From SKLM01 sp964390305 (GTDB taxonomy: Bacteria; Chloroflexota; Anaerolineae; B4-G1): 14,530 nucleotides of DNA. Location: the NCBI GenBank assembly GCA_964390305.1, contig CAYMHT010000065.1, positions 1-14,530 of the forward strand, in the 5' to 3' direction. Position numbers and translations under genes: made by a program. Positions 7,714-14,442 of the stretch are shown piece by piece (position 1 is the stretch's first letter; the number at the start of each line of letters is the position of its first letter). The notes below the pieces were generated by a model, which was not told where the DNA came from, did no database searches, and saw nothing but the letters and a program-made list of their open reading frames with translations.

Positions 7714-8703
7714 TCACAGCCCCAGCCCGTACCTGGCTACGCCCATCAACGCGACGTCCGGGTTCAGAATAACGTGCACCGGCACCCCCTCCATCAGGTC
7801 AGCGTGCCGTCCCTTGCTGCGAAATGCCTCGAGGAATCGCGGCTGCTCCAGGGCCGGCAGAATGCGCGGCGGGATCCCGCCTCCCAGGTAGACACCGCCG
7901 GTGGCCATCACGTTCAGCGCCAGGTTCCCTGCCTCCGCTCCGAGAATAGAGACGAACGTGTTCAGCGTCAGTCTACACAGCTCACATTCCCTCCCCTCGT
8001 CCAGTGCCGCGTTGACGATGACAGGTGTGGGATCCTCGACCTCGGACAGCTGCTCGGCCAGCCAATCGGGTTCCTCAGCATAGGCGCCGCTCCTGTAGTA
8101 GGTATACAGGTTGGGGATTCCTATCCCCGAACAGACCAGCTCATAGCTCACGTGCTCGTGGCGGGCCCAGAGGTAACGGAGCAGCTGGATCTGTCGCGGT
8201 GTCGCCGGCGCAAAATCTGTGTGCCCACCCTCCGAGGCGTGGGGGCGATACCGCCCATCGTCCTGGTCCCATGTGAGGAACGCCTCACCCAGGCCCGTCC
8301 CCGGTGCGACAACGGCGATGGCGCCCGTCGGATCAGACGTGCCCTCCTGCAGAGTGTGGAGCTCGTCACCCTCAAGCAAGAGCACCCCATTCGCAATCGA
8401 TGCCAGATCGTTCAGAAGTTGGACAGACGCCAGGCCAAGCGCCTCGCGAAGTCGGTCGCGGTCGACGGTCCAGGGCAAGTTGGTGACATCGACGCGGCCC
8501 TCGATCACGGGACCAGCCACGCCGAAGGTGGCCCGATCCACCTCAACCTCGACTCCATCTAGAAACTCCCGGGCGATGGCATCCAGCCCGCGGTAGTCTT
8601 TGCTCTGAAATGTCTCCTTGGCCACCGGCTCCCGCGGCCCCTCATCCTCCGAGAAGATGGCCAACTTCGCCTTCGTTCCACCCACATCTCCGGCAAGTAA
8701 CAT
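7714..8703 (-). CDS. glk: Glucokinase (non-ROK bacterial Glk family)
   Basis: It phosphorylates glucose to glucose 6-phosphate with ATP, feeding glycolysis and the pentose phosphate genes downstream on the same strand. The 329-residue protein is full length. Motifs are phosphate-1 AGDVGGTKAKLA at 4-15, GVAGPV at 61-66, LPWTVD at 76-81, the catalytic LLNDLAS with Asp99, APGTGLGEA at 133-141, ASEGGHTDFAP at 156-166 (glucose contacts), and the adenosine motif GGVYLGGGIPP at 259-269. The ATG at 8703 has GGAGGG about 6 nt upstream. The SDR gene ends 52 nt upstream, so the two may be co-transcribed. The motif set matches Pfam-type Glucokinase rather than the ROK family, which would show a zinc-binding CxCGxxGC motif; none is seen. 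Confidence 0.94.
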   Translation of the reverse strand: MLLAGDVGGTKAKLAIFSEDEGPREPVAKETFQSKDYRGLDAIAREFLDGVEVEVDRATFGVAGPVIEGRVDVTNLPWTVDRDRLREALGLASVQLLNDLASIANGVLLLEGDELHTLQEGTSDPTGAIAVVAPGTGLGEAFLTWDQDDGRYRPHASEGGHTDFAPATPRQIQLLRYLWARHEHVSYELVCSGIGIPNLYTYYRSGAYAEEPDWLAEQLSEVEDPTPVIVNAALDEGRECELCRLTLNTFVSILGAEAGNLALNVMATGGVYLGGGIPPRILPALEQPRFLEAFRSKGRHADLMEGVPVHVILNPDVALMGVARYGLGL

Positions 8704-8755
8704 AGCCGCCCTCCATTCTCCGTGGTCCGTGCGGATCTCATCCGCTCAGGCTCTG

Positions 8756-9502
8756 TCAGGCAATCCCTTCGCCGCCATCCACCCGAAGGATGGCCCCCGT
8801 CGCGAACTCGTTCTGAGCCAAGAAGACACAAGCGTGTCCCACCTGCGCCGGGCTGCCGGCGCGGCCAAGAGGCAATTGCTCAACAATCTTCTCGAAGATT
8901 TCATTCTTGCCAGGCGGGGGCAACACAGGCCCGGCTACCACACAGTTCACCCGGATCTTGTGGGGCGCCAACGCCAACGCCGCTACCTTGGTCAGCATGA
9001 CGAGGCCAGCTTTCGAGACGCCTGCGTGTGGATACGACGGCCACGGGTTGAGGCCACTGTTGTCAGCGATGTTGATGATCACCCCCTCCGTCCCGCCCTC
9101 GATCATCAGACGCGCCGCGTGCTGGGTCAGCAGAAACGGACCGGTCAGATTGACGTCAATCACCCGTTGCCACTCCTCGTGGGTGACCTCGAGCAGCTCG
9201 CCGCGCCTGAGAATGGCGGCGCTGTTAACCATCACGTCAAGTCGACCGTAATGCTTCCGCGTTTCGGCGAACATACGCGCCACATCATCCGGCCTCGACT
9301 GATCGCCCCTGACAATCCATGCATCCAACCCCCGGCTCTTGATCTCGTCGACAGCGCTCTTGGCGTGCTCGGCGGAGCCGGCCGAGACATGGTGGATCAC
9401 CAGGTTCGCGCCCTGCTCGGCGAAAGCGATCGCGATGGCCCGCCCCACGCGCCGGGCGGAGCCGGTGACGAACACGACTTTGCCGTCTAGGTCAAGAATC
9501 AT
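8756..9502 (-). CDS. Short-chain dehydrogenase/reductase, pteridine-reductase-like
   Basis: This 248-residue Rossmann-fold oxidoreductase has TGSARRVG at 13-20 (the Arg suggests NADPH preference), VNSAA at 92-96, DVNL at 116-119 and a C-terminal GAILRVDGGEG. The active-site segment reads NIADNSGLNPWPSYPHAGVSK. Asp147 stands where classical SDRs have catalytic Ser, as in PTR1/FolM-type pteridine reductases. Lys164 is present, but the position four residues before it, normally Tyr, is Ala160. His159 is adjacent. RVNCVVAGPVLPP matches the same subgroup. The ATG has GGAG about 6 nt upstream. The substrate is unknown; a pterin is possible by similarity only. It lies 52 nt upstream of glk. Confidence 0.85.
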   Translation of the reverse strand: MILDLDGKVVFVTGSARRVGRAIAIAFAEQGANLVIHHVSAGSAEHAKSAVDEIKSRGLDAWIVRGDQSRPDDVARMFAETRKHYGRLDVMVNSAAILRRGELLEVTHEEWQRVIDVNLTGPFLLTQHAARLMIEGGTEGVIINIADNSGLNPWPSYPHAGVSKAGLVMLTKVAALALAPHKIRVNCVVAGPVLPPPGKNEIFEKIVEQLPLGRAGSPAQVGHACVFLAQNEFATGAILRVDGGEGIA

Positions 9503-10161
9503 AGCTCACTCCGTGTCCGCGCCAGACGGTCCGAAAGGTCATCCACAAGACCCGACAGGGCACGGCTTGCGAAGGCCGCCGGTGACGCCCGTGACGGCGT
9601 GGTTGGTCGGCAGATTGCCCAATTGTCCCCGCGCCCTCGCACGGCCCTCAGGACGAATCCCGGCATCCTCTGAGAACGGCTGGAGCCGAACCGCTTGCCG
9701 CGGCCGTGGTCAAGCCCCAGAGTGACGAGCGACACCCATCCATCTCTCTAGCCCGTGCGCACGTCGGCCTCCACCACGTCTCTATCCCCATTGTACTGGC
9801 GTCGGTGAGCTTGAGCAACTCGGTCTCGGTCGTGTGAGAAGAGCCTGATAGCTGCTGCGAACCGTGTCCTCGGAGAGCAATCTCCACCGACAGCTCCGCC
9901 TCGATTGCGACCACAGCGAGGGGGTTTCGCACTCGGGACAGCAACCAGCAGTCCCTCGCTTCTCCACCGCCAGCATCAGACTCCGATGGGCCTCCGAATC
10001 GCGCCACATCCCGTCTGGTATAGGCGAAACGAGAGGACCAACGGAGTTTTACGTGTACGCCCCTTCCTGTGATGCCTGTACCGAGTCCCCTGAGGCACGC
10101 GTTGCCTTCCTCAAAGCATATACGGTTGACGCACCCCCTGCCGTGTGGTATTCTCCTTCTC
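9503..10161. other. Gene-poor 660-base interval upstream of the divergent PP-loop gene and the SDR gene
   Basis: No frame in either strand has recognisable family motifs or a ribosome-binding site with sustained protein-like composition. The right end holds the promoter of the plus-strand gene. The left end carries the ribosome-binding site of the SDR gene. A decayed gene on the minus strand around 9780-10010 cannot be excluded, but I cannot assign one. Confidence 0.45.
10126..10154 (+). promoter_or_regulatory. Sigma-70-type promoter giving a leaderless PP-loop mRNA
   Basis: TTGACG (10126-10131), a 17-nt spacer and TATTCT (10149-10154) form a good promoter. The expected start, about 7 nt past the -10, falls at or next to the ATG at 10162. 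The seven bases between (CCTTCTC) contain no Shine-Dalgarno. The mRNA is therefore probably leaderless, which also decides the start codon. Confidence 0.6.
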
Positions 10162-11196
10162 ATGGCAAATGCGAAGAGCATCAAAGCAGTGGGCCTGCTT
10201 TCGGGTGGACTGGACAGCATCCTGGCGAGTCGCATCATGCTCGAGCAGGGGATCGCTGTTACCCCTCTCCATATTGAGACCGGCCTGACGTATGAGCGGC
10301 GAAGGCGGCTGACCAGGCAGGGAGAAGGGAGGGCTTCCAGAGCCGAGCGGGCGGCGGAGGTGCTCGGCCTGGAGCTGGTGACCATCAAGGCCTTTGACGA
10401 CTACATCCCGGTGATCCTCAACCCGGAACACGGGTACGGATCCCAGATGAATCCCTGTGTCGACTGCCGCGTCTTCCTCCTGCGTCAGGCGAAGAGGTGG
10501 ATGGAGGACCACGGTCACCACTTCGTCTTCACCGGCGAGGTGCTGGGCCAGCGCCCGAACAGTCAGATGCGACCGGCGCTCAAGCTCGTGGAACGTGAAA
10601 GCAGCCTCGAGGGACTGCTCCTCCGGCCCCTCTCGGCCAAGCTGCTGGAGCCGACCGTCCCCGAGAAGCGGGGCTGGGTGGAAAGGGAGAGGCTCTATGG
10701 CTTCCACGGCAGGAGCCGGAAGCCCCAGATAGAGCTGGCCAGGAAATTCGGCATCACAGACTACCCGCAACCAGCCGGGGGCTGCTGCTTCCTCGTAGAC
10801 GAGGCATACTCGCGCCGGCTTGAAGACTTCCTCCATCACGAAGGGCCGGGGGCCCTGACCACCGAACGCGCATTCCTCCTCTCGGTGGGGCGCCATCTCC
10901 GGCTGCCGTCGCGCCGAAAGGTGATCGTGGGGCGCGACAAGGGGGAGAATGCCTACATCGCCACCCAGAGGGATGAGGGCGTCCTGATGACCACTATCGA
11001 CATCGGAGGGCCCATGACCCTGGTGATCGGCGACCCGAACGACGAGGAAATCCAGAAGGCGGCCCGGATCACGGCCCGTTATTCAGGCGCAAAGGGTGAG
11101 TCGGCCGTGCGTGTCGAGCTGAGGCGAGACAGCCTGACCACAATCTTGACGGTCACTCCGATGGCGCCAGAGGAGACCCGCCCACTGATGGTATAG
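10162..11196 (+). CDS. PP-loop ATPase, tRNA thiolation-type (ThiI/MnmA-like)
   Basis: The 344-residue protein is a predicted ATP-pyrophosphatase that adenylates its target before sulfur transfer, probably to tRNA. Motifs are the PP-loop SGGLDS at 14-19, MNPCVDC at 96-102 (a CxxC pair), FTGEVLGQRPNSQ near 123-135, LLRPLSAKLLEPT at 163-175, GRSRKPQIELA at 193-203, and PAGGCC at 214-219, where relatives usually have PAGGCLL. The last 120 residues form an extra C-terminal region without motifs I know. Databases often label such proteins as 4-thiouridine synthase or 2-thiouridylase; I cannot say which, and neither a THUMP nor a rhodanese domain is visible. I use the ATG at 10162 because the promoter places the transcript start there. 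The frame is open further upstream, but those codons would precede the transcript. Confidence 0.82.
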   Translation: MANAKSIKAVGLLSGGLDSILASRIMLEQGIAVTPLHIETGLTYERRRRLTRQGEGRASRAERAAEVLGLELVTIKAFDDYIPVILNPEHGYGSQMNPCVDCRVFLLRQAKRWMEDHGHHFVFTGEVLGQRPNSQMRPALKLVERESSLEGLLLRPLSAKLLEPTVPEKRGWVERERLYGFHGRSRKPQIELARKFGITDYPQPAGGCCFLVDEAYSRRLEDFLHHEGPGALTTERAFLLSVGRHLRLPSRRKVIVGRDKGENAYIATQRDEGVLMTTIDIGGPMTLVIGDPNDEEIQKAARITARYSGAKGESAVRVELRRDSLTTILTVTPMAPEETRPLMV

Positions 11197-11245
11197 GGCG
11201 CCCCGGCGCTCCCCGACGACAGAGGTGCCGGCGGATTGCCCAGAT

Positions 11246-11832
11246 TCATCCCGAGACCTGCACCAGGATGCGCGTACCTCCGCCAGGGCGAGACTCGACG
11301 CCAAATTGGGCACCCACCGACTCGGCTCGCTCCCNNNNNNNNNNNNNNNNNNNNNNNNNNNNNNNNNNNNNNNNNNNNNNNNNNNNNNNNNNNNNNNNNN
11401 NNNNNNNNNNNNNNNNNNNNNNNNNNNNNNNNNNCCGCCAGGGCGAGACTCGACGCCAAATTGGGCACCCACCGACTCGGCTCGCTCCCGCATGGTGAGG
11501 AGCCCCCGGCTGCTTCTTCCCGCTCCCAACTCGCCCACGTCGAAGCCGACGCCGTCGTCGCGGATGACGAGCCCCACTCCCTCGCTGCCGAGGGTTTGAA
11601 TCAGCGGGGATGACTGGGGCCGCTGACGCACGTCCGTCACGTACACAGACTCGCCATCCCTCAGGAGCTCGCACAGCAGCCTAGGCTGGGTCAATGGGAA
11701 GCATCGCCCAGTCCCGGCCTTGCCCTGCCCGATCGTCTGGACAGCGGCGAGAACAGTCACCTCCCCAGCCTCGAAATCGAAGAGATCGATACTCGCTCGC
11801 TGGCGCCCACCAACTACGACACGGGAGTCCAA
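11246..11832 (-). pseudogene. Histidine-kinase remnant: GAF-like piece joined to the end of a HATPase domain
   Basis: The first part (RASIDLFDFEAGEVTVLAA, FPLTQPRLL, RDGESVYVTDV, LGSEGV) resembles a GAF sensor domain cut at its N-terminus. Near 11575 it passes directly into the ATP-binding G-box VIRDDGVGFDVG and then RGLLTMRERAESVGAQFGVES, the C-terminal end of a NarL-type (HisKA_3) histidine kinase. The rest of GAF, the phospho-acceptor His region and the N-box, probably 150 or more residues, are missing. The frame runs into an N gap. If the duplicated 55 bases and the Ns are removed, it closes in frame as GGTRILVQVSG and a stop at 11246. No good start or ribosome-binding site exists; cdd ends only 36 nt upstream. 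No response regulator is nearby. Confidence 0.7.
11280..11489. repeat. Perfect 55-base direct repeat flanking a 100-N gap (scaffolding artefact)
   Basis: Positions 11280-11334 and 11435-11489 are identical over 55 bases and abut exactly 100 N (11335-11434). A k-mer-length overlap between two contigs that a scaffolder joined without merging explains this. Deleting one copy plus the Ns (155 bases) restores the histidine-kinase frame. It is unlikely to be a biological repeat. Confidence 0.9.
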
Positions 11833-11868
11833 TCCTGCGTCTCACGGGAGCACTATGATGCAAGAAGA

Positions 11869-12273
11869 TCAGCCCAGATCCACAGCCGTGAAGCTGTCGG
11901 GCAACAGATCGCCGACGGTGGTCTCACGGTAGTTACCTTCTGCGTCGGCGACGAGCACCAGGATCTCCTCGCCGAACTCGCGCAGCACCTGGCGACAAGA
12001 GCCACACGGCGCACCACCGTTTTCGGTCACCACGGCGATGGCCTCGAAATCCCGCTCGCCGGCGCAGACCGCGTTGAAGACGGCCGTCCTCTCCGCGCAG
12101 CTGGTGAGTGAATAGACCGCGTTCTCCACGTTGCAGCCAGCATAGACCCGCCCCGAGGCCGCCAGCAGCGCCGCACCGACCGTGTAGCCGGAGTAAGGTG
12201 CATAGGCATGCCCGCGGGCCTCCGCTGCCCGACGGATCAGCGCCTGGCGGTCAACGTCACCCTTCGTCACCAT
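11869..12273 (-). CDS. cdd: Cytidine deaminase
   Basis: It is a zinc hydrolase that deaminates cytidine and deoxycytidine to uridine and deoxyuridine in pyrimidine salvage. The 134-residue product fits the homotetrameric class. It shows YAPYSGYTVGAALL (24-37), the substrate-binding CNVENA at 47-52, zinc ligand Cys59 with catalytic Glu61 in CAERTA, and zinc ligands Cys90 and Cys93 in PCGSCRQVL, followed by DLLP near 122-125. The start is ATG at 12273, with GTG as the second codon also possible; AGAGGA precedes both. Either start lies inside the 3' end of glmU (17-nt overlap for the ATG), so translation is probably coupled. Confidence 0.94.
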   Translation of the reverse strand: MVTKGDVDRQALIRRAAEARGHAYAPYSGYTVGAALLAASGRVYAGCNVENAVYSLTSCAERTAVFNAVCAGERDFEAIAVVTENGGAPCGSCRQVLREFGEEILVLVADAEGNYRETTVGDLLPDSFTAVDLG

Positions 12274-13624
12274 TGTCCTCTTCGATCCTCTCGTGCACCC
12301 GGGCAGGAACGCCGTATGCCAGTGCGCCATCCGGGACGTCGTGGGTCACCACGGCACCGGCGCCGATCCTGGCATCCTTACCCACCCGCACCGGTGCCAC
12401 CAGCATCGTGCCTGAGCCGATGAAGGCCCCCTCCGCGATCGCGGTCGGATGCTTGCGCTCGCCGTCGTAGTTGCAGGTGATCGTCCCGGCGCCCACGTTC
12501 GCCCCGTCTCCGACCAGGGCATCGCCCAGGTAGCTGAAGTGCCCCATCTTGGCGCCGGGTCCGAGGGTCGATTCCTTCACTTCGGCGAAATTCCCCACGT
12601 GCGCACCCTCACACAGCCGCGCGCCCCTCCGCAGATGGCTGAATGGCCCGACGTCGGAGCCCGTCTCCATCACCGCCTGCTCCAGGACCGACGCCAGGAT
12701 CACGCAGTCGTCCGCGATGGCCGAGTCCTCGATGACGGCGTTCGGACCGATGGTACACCGTTCACCAACCGTCGTCTCGCCTCGCAGGTGCGTGTTCGGT
12801 CGGATGACCGTGTCCCGTCCGATGGTGACGCCGGGCTCCACGTACGTGGTGGACGGGTCGATCATCGTCACGCCAGAGGCCATCCAGCCGGCGTTAACGC
12901 GGCGACGAAGGACCTTTTCGGCCTCGGCCAGGTCGATGCGCGTGTTGATACCCAATGTCTCTTCGGCGTTCTCGGCCACGACGGTCTCCACGCCACGCCC
13001 CTCAGCGACAGCCATTCCGACCAGGTCGGTCAGGTAGTACTCCTCCTTCGGCAGACTGACGGGGATCTGATCGACGCGGTCCCACAACCACCCGGCATCG
13101 AAGCAGTAGACGCCGGCGTTCAGCTCGCGGATGGCCAGCTCCTCCGGTGTGGCCACGGCCTCCTCGACGATCTCAACCACTGCCCCCTTCTCGTCTCGGA
13201 TGACGCGACCGAAGCCCCGAGGGTTCTCCCGCACCAGCGTCAACATCGTGATGGGCCCGCGATTATGGCGCTGGACCTGAACGAGGCGCCCCAGGGTCTC
13301 GGCGGTGAGCAGGGGCATGTCAGCGTAAGAGACGAGCACCAGGTCGGCCTGGCCCACCAGCGTGTCTCGCGCCTGGAGCACGGCGTGGCCCGTGCCTCGC
13401 TGTTCCCGTTGCACGACCGTGGTCACGTCCTCGCCGGCAGCTTCCGTCACCGCCTCGGCGCCGTGACCCACCACAACCACCGGCGACCGGTCCGCCAGCT
13501 CCCGCGCAGTCTCCAGCGAGTAGGCCACCAACGGGCGACCTCCCAAAGGATGGAGCACTTTGGGCAGGTCGGACTTCATACGGGTACCCTCGCCGGCGGC
13601 AAGAATCAAAACAGCAAGATCCAC
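12257..13624 (-). CDS. glmU: Bifunctional N-acetylglucosamine-1-phosphate uridyltransferase / glucosamine-1-phosphate acetyltransferase
   Basis: It makes UDP-GlcNAc, the precursor of peptidoglycan and other glycans. The 455-residue length equals that of characterised GlmU. The N-terminal uridyltransferase has LILAAGEGTRMKSDLPKVLH at 6-25, QREQRGTGHAVLQA near 72-85, and YADMPLL at 100-106, where many relatives have GD-P. The C-terminal left-handed beta-helix begins near 255 (YVEPGVTIG). It carries GPFSHLRRGARL at 326-337, HVGNFAEVK at 342-350, the acetyltransferase His in KMGHFSYLGDA (His362), and GAGTITCNYDG at 378-388. I chose the GTG at 13624, with GGAGG upstream, because similarity starts there; 59 further upstream codons are open but unrelated. 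It overlaps cdd by 17 nt. Confidence 0.95.
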   Translation of the reverse strand: MDLAVLILAAGEGTRMKSDLPKVLHPLGGRPLVAYSLETARELADRSPVVVVGHGAEAVTEAAGEDVTTVVQREQRGTGHAVLQARDTLVGQADLVLVSYADMPLLTAETLGRLVQVQRHNRGPITMLTLVRENPRGFGRVIRDEKGAVVEIVEEAVATPEELAIRELNAGVYCFDAGWLWDRVDQIPVSLPKEEYYLTDLVGMAVAEGRGVETVVAENAEETLGINTRIDLAEAEKVLRRRVNAGWMASGVTMIDPSTTYVEPGVTIGRDTVIRPNTHLRGETTVGERCTIGPNAVIEDSAIADDCVILASVLEQAVMETGSDVGPFSHLRRGARLCEGAHVGNFAEVKESTLGPGAKMGHFSYLGDALVGDGANVGAGTITCNYDGERKHPTAIAEGAFIGSGTMLVAPVRVGKDARIGAGAVVTHDVPDGALAYGVPARVHERIEEDNGDEG

Positions 13625-13652
13625 ATCCCCCTCCTTGTCTGCGGTCCCGTGA

Positions 13653-13667
13653 GTGGAAGATTTCCAC
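13653..13667. promoter_or_regulatory. Perfect inverted repeat upstream of glmU
   Basis: GTGGAAGATTTCCAC has perfect 6-base arms around a 3-base centre. It lies about 30 bases upstream of the glmU start codon, in the likely leader or promoter. It could be an operator half-site pair or a small mRNA hairpin. It occurs once in what I scanned, so chance is possible. Confidence 0.3.
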
Positions 13668-13770
13668 GGTCTGCGTGGCAGCATGTGTGGACAGTCATCG
13701 CCAAGGAACACGGGTCTCCTCGTGGGAACGAAACGGGCGTCGAAACCCCCGCTCTGGCCCGCCATAGGCC

Positions 13771-13799
13771 AAAAAAGGCCGTGGCATACCACCACGGCC
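13771..13799 (-). terminator. Intrinsic terminator after tRNA-Gln
   Basis: On the minus strand GGCCGTGG and CCACGGCC form an 8-bp stem around a 7-base loop, followed directly by six T. It lies 26 bases past the tRNA 3' end and before glmU, so it should end the tRNA transcript and separate it from glmU. Confidence 0.85.
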
Positions 13800-13824
13800 A
13801 ACCCTGCAGCTGCAAATCATCAAG

Positions 13825-13896
13825 CTGGGGCGGTAGGATTCGAACCTACGATTGCGGGATCCAAAGTCCCGTGCCTTACCGCTTGGCCACGCCCCA
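13825..13896 (-). tRNA. tRNA-Gln (anticodon UUG)
   Basis: The 72-nt gene folds as a full cloverleaf. The acceptor strands TGGGGCG and CGCCCCA pair perfectly with G as discriminator. The anticodon stem CGGGA/TCCCG holds the loop CTTTGGA with anticodon TTG, which reads CAA. The T arm contains GGTTCGAATCC. The CCA end is not encoded (CTT follows). It has its own promoter and terminator. Confidence 0.96.
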
Positions 13897-13908
13897 ACAC
13901 ACGAAACT

Positions 13909-13937
13909 ATTATAGCATAGATCGGTGCACGCTGCAA
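13909..13937 (-). promoter_or_regulatory. Promoter of tRNA-Gln
   Basis: On the minus strand a perfect TATAAT (13914-13909) stands 12 bases before the tRNA 5' end. TTGCAG (13937-13932) lies 17 bases upstream of it as a moderate -35 box. Confidence 0.65.
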
Positions 13938-14018
13938 TTGCCGCTCTCAGCAGGCCCTCACGAACACATCAGAGCAAACCCGCCTCGACCTACCCGCAGC
14001 ACGCACCTCGGGCCAGTG

Positions 14019-14047
14019 AAAAACAGGGCCAGGCTCCATCCTGGCCC
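14019..14047 (-). terminator. Intrinsic terminator of the zinc-ribbon gene
   Basis: GGGCCAGG and CCTGGCCC form an 8-bp stem with a 6-base loop, then TG and five T. It begins 17 bases after the stop codon of the zinc-ribbon gene. Confidence 0.8.
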
Positions 14048-14064
14048 GCACGAGTCCAGCCGAC

Positions 14065-14307
14065 TCAATCCAGAAGGCCCATCTTCACGGCTGAAAAAAG
14101 GCGGATGTACCCGCAGTTAGTGCAGGTCAGCTCGACCATTGGAACTTGGGGTGGGCTCCCCGAGAGCCCCGTTCGCGCTCGTACGGGCGGGGCCACGAGC
14201 TCCTCGGTGACCCAGCTGGTGTTGCCGCAGGCCGGGCACGTCGTATCGATCTCCTTCTCCCCCATCCACGACTGAACCTGCTCCATCTGATCCGGCGTCA
14301 GTGGCAT
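14065..14307 (-). CDS. Small zinc-ribbon protein of unknown function
   Basis: The 80-residue protein has two knuckles, CPACG (Cys24, Cys27) and CTNCGYIRLF (Cys62, Cys65), enough to bind one zinc ion. Between them are TSWVTEELVAPP and a Gly/Pro-rich linker, and the C-terminus is FSAVKMGLLD. This arrangement resembles widespread short zinc-ribbon proteins whose function is undefined. I cannot name a partner. The ATG at 14307 follows GAGGGAAG, and similarity-like sequence begins there; the open frame extends 29 codons upstream without protein-like features. It is monocistronic, with its own promoter about 100 bases upstream and a strong terminator. Confidence 0.82.
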   Translation of the reverse strand: MPLTPDQMEQVQSWMGEKEIDTTCPACGNTSWVTEELVAPPVRARTGLSGSPPQVPMVELTCTNCGYIRLFSAVKMGLLD

Positions 14308-14414
14308 GTGCTTCCCTCTCTTACTCGGTCTCGGGTCCACAGCCGCTCGACGCTGCTTCGAGCCGTGGAGCGACTGGACGCGAGACACCGCCATCGACAG
14401 CTATCCTGGTGAAT

Positions 14415-14442
14415 ATTATAACGTCCCTGACGCGCAGCGCAA
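14415..14442 (-). promoter_or_regulatory. Promoter of the zinc-ribbon gene
   Basis: On the minus strand a perfect TATAAT (14420-14415) follows TTGCGC (14442-14437) after 16 bases. The transcript would start near 14408, giving a leader of about 100 nt before the ATG. I see no riboswitch fold in that leader. Confidence 0.6.

Noticed and set aside
7537..8562. Long plus-strand open frame starting MANIRDGLKQALGS
   Set aside because: Nearly all of it is antisense to glucokinase, whose motifs are complete. The first 25 codons look protein-like, but there is no clear ribosome-binding site and only a weak promoter-like pair.
9648..10388. Minus-strand open frame across the gene-poor interval
   Set aside because: It overlaps the PP-loop gene and its promoter, has no start signal and shows no family motif. 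A short stretch (AVVAIEAELSVEIALRG) looks faintly protein-like but is not enough.
11197..11245. GC-rich hairpin between the convergent PP-loop gene and kinase remnant
   Set aside because: The stem is short, the loop very tight and there is no T-run on either strand.
13606..13801. Longer GlmU N-terminus using upstream in-frame start
   Set aside because: GlmU similarity begins at the GTG at 13624, which has a good ribosome-binding site. The upstream codons overlap the tRNA terminator region.
12449..13915. 488-codon plus-strand open frame opposite glmU and tRNA-Gln
   Set aside because: It is the complement of a confidently identified GlmU and even runs through a tRNA; its composition (rich in His, Arg, Gln, Val) is typical of a GC-rich shadow frame.
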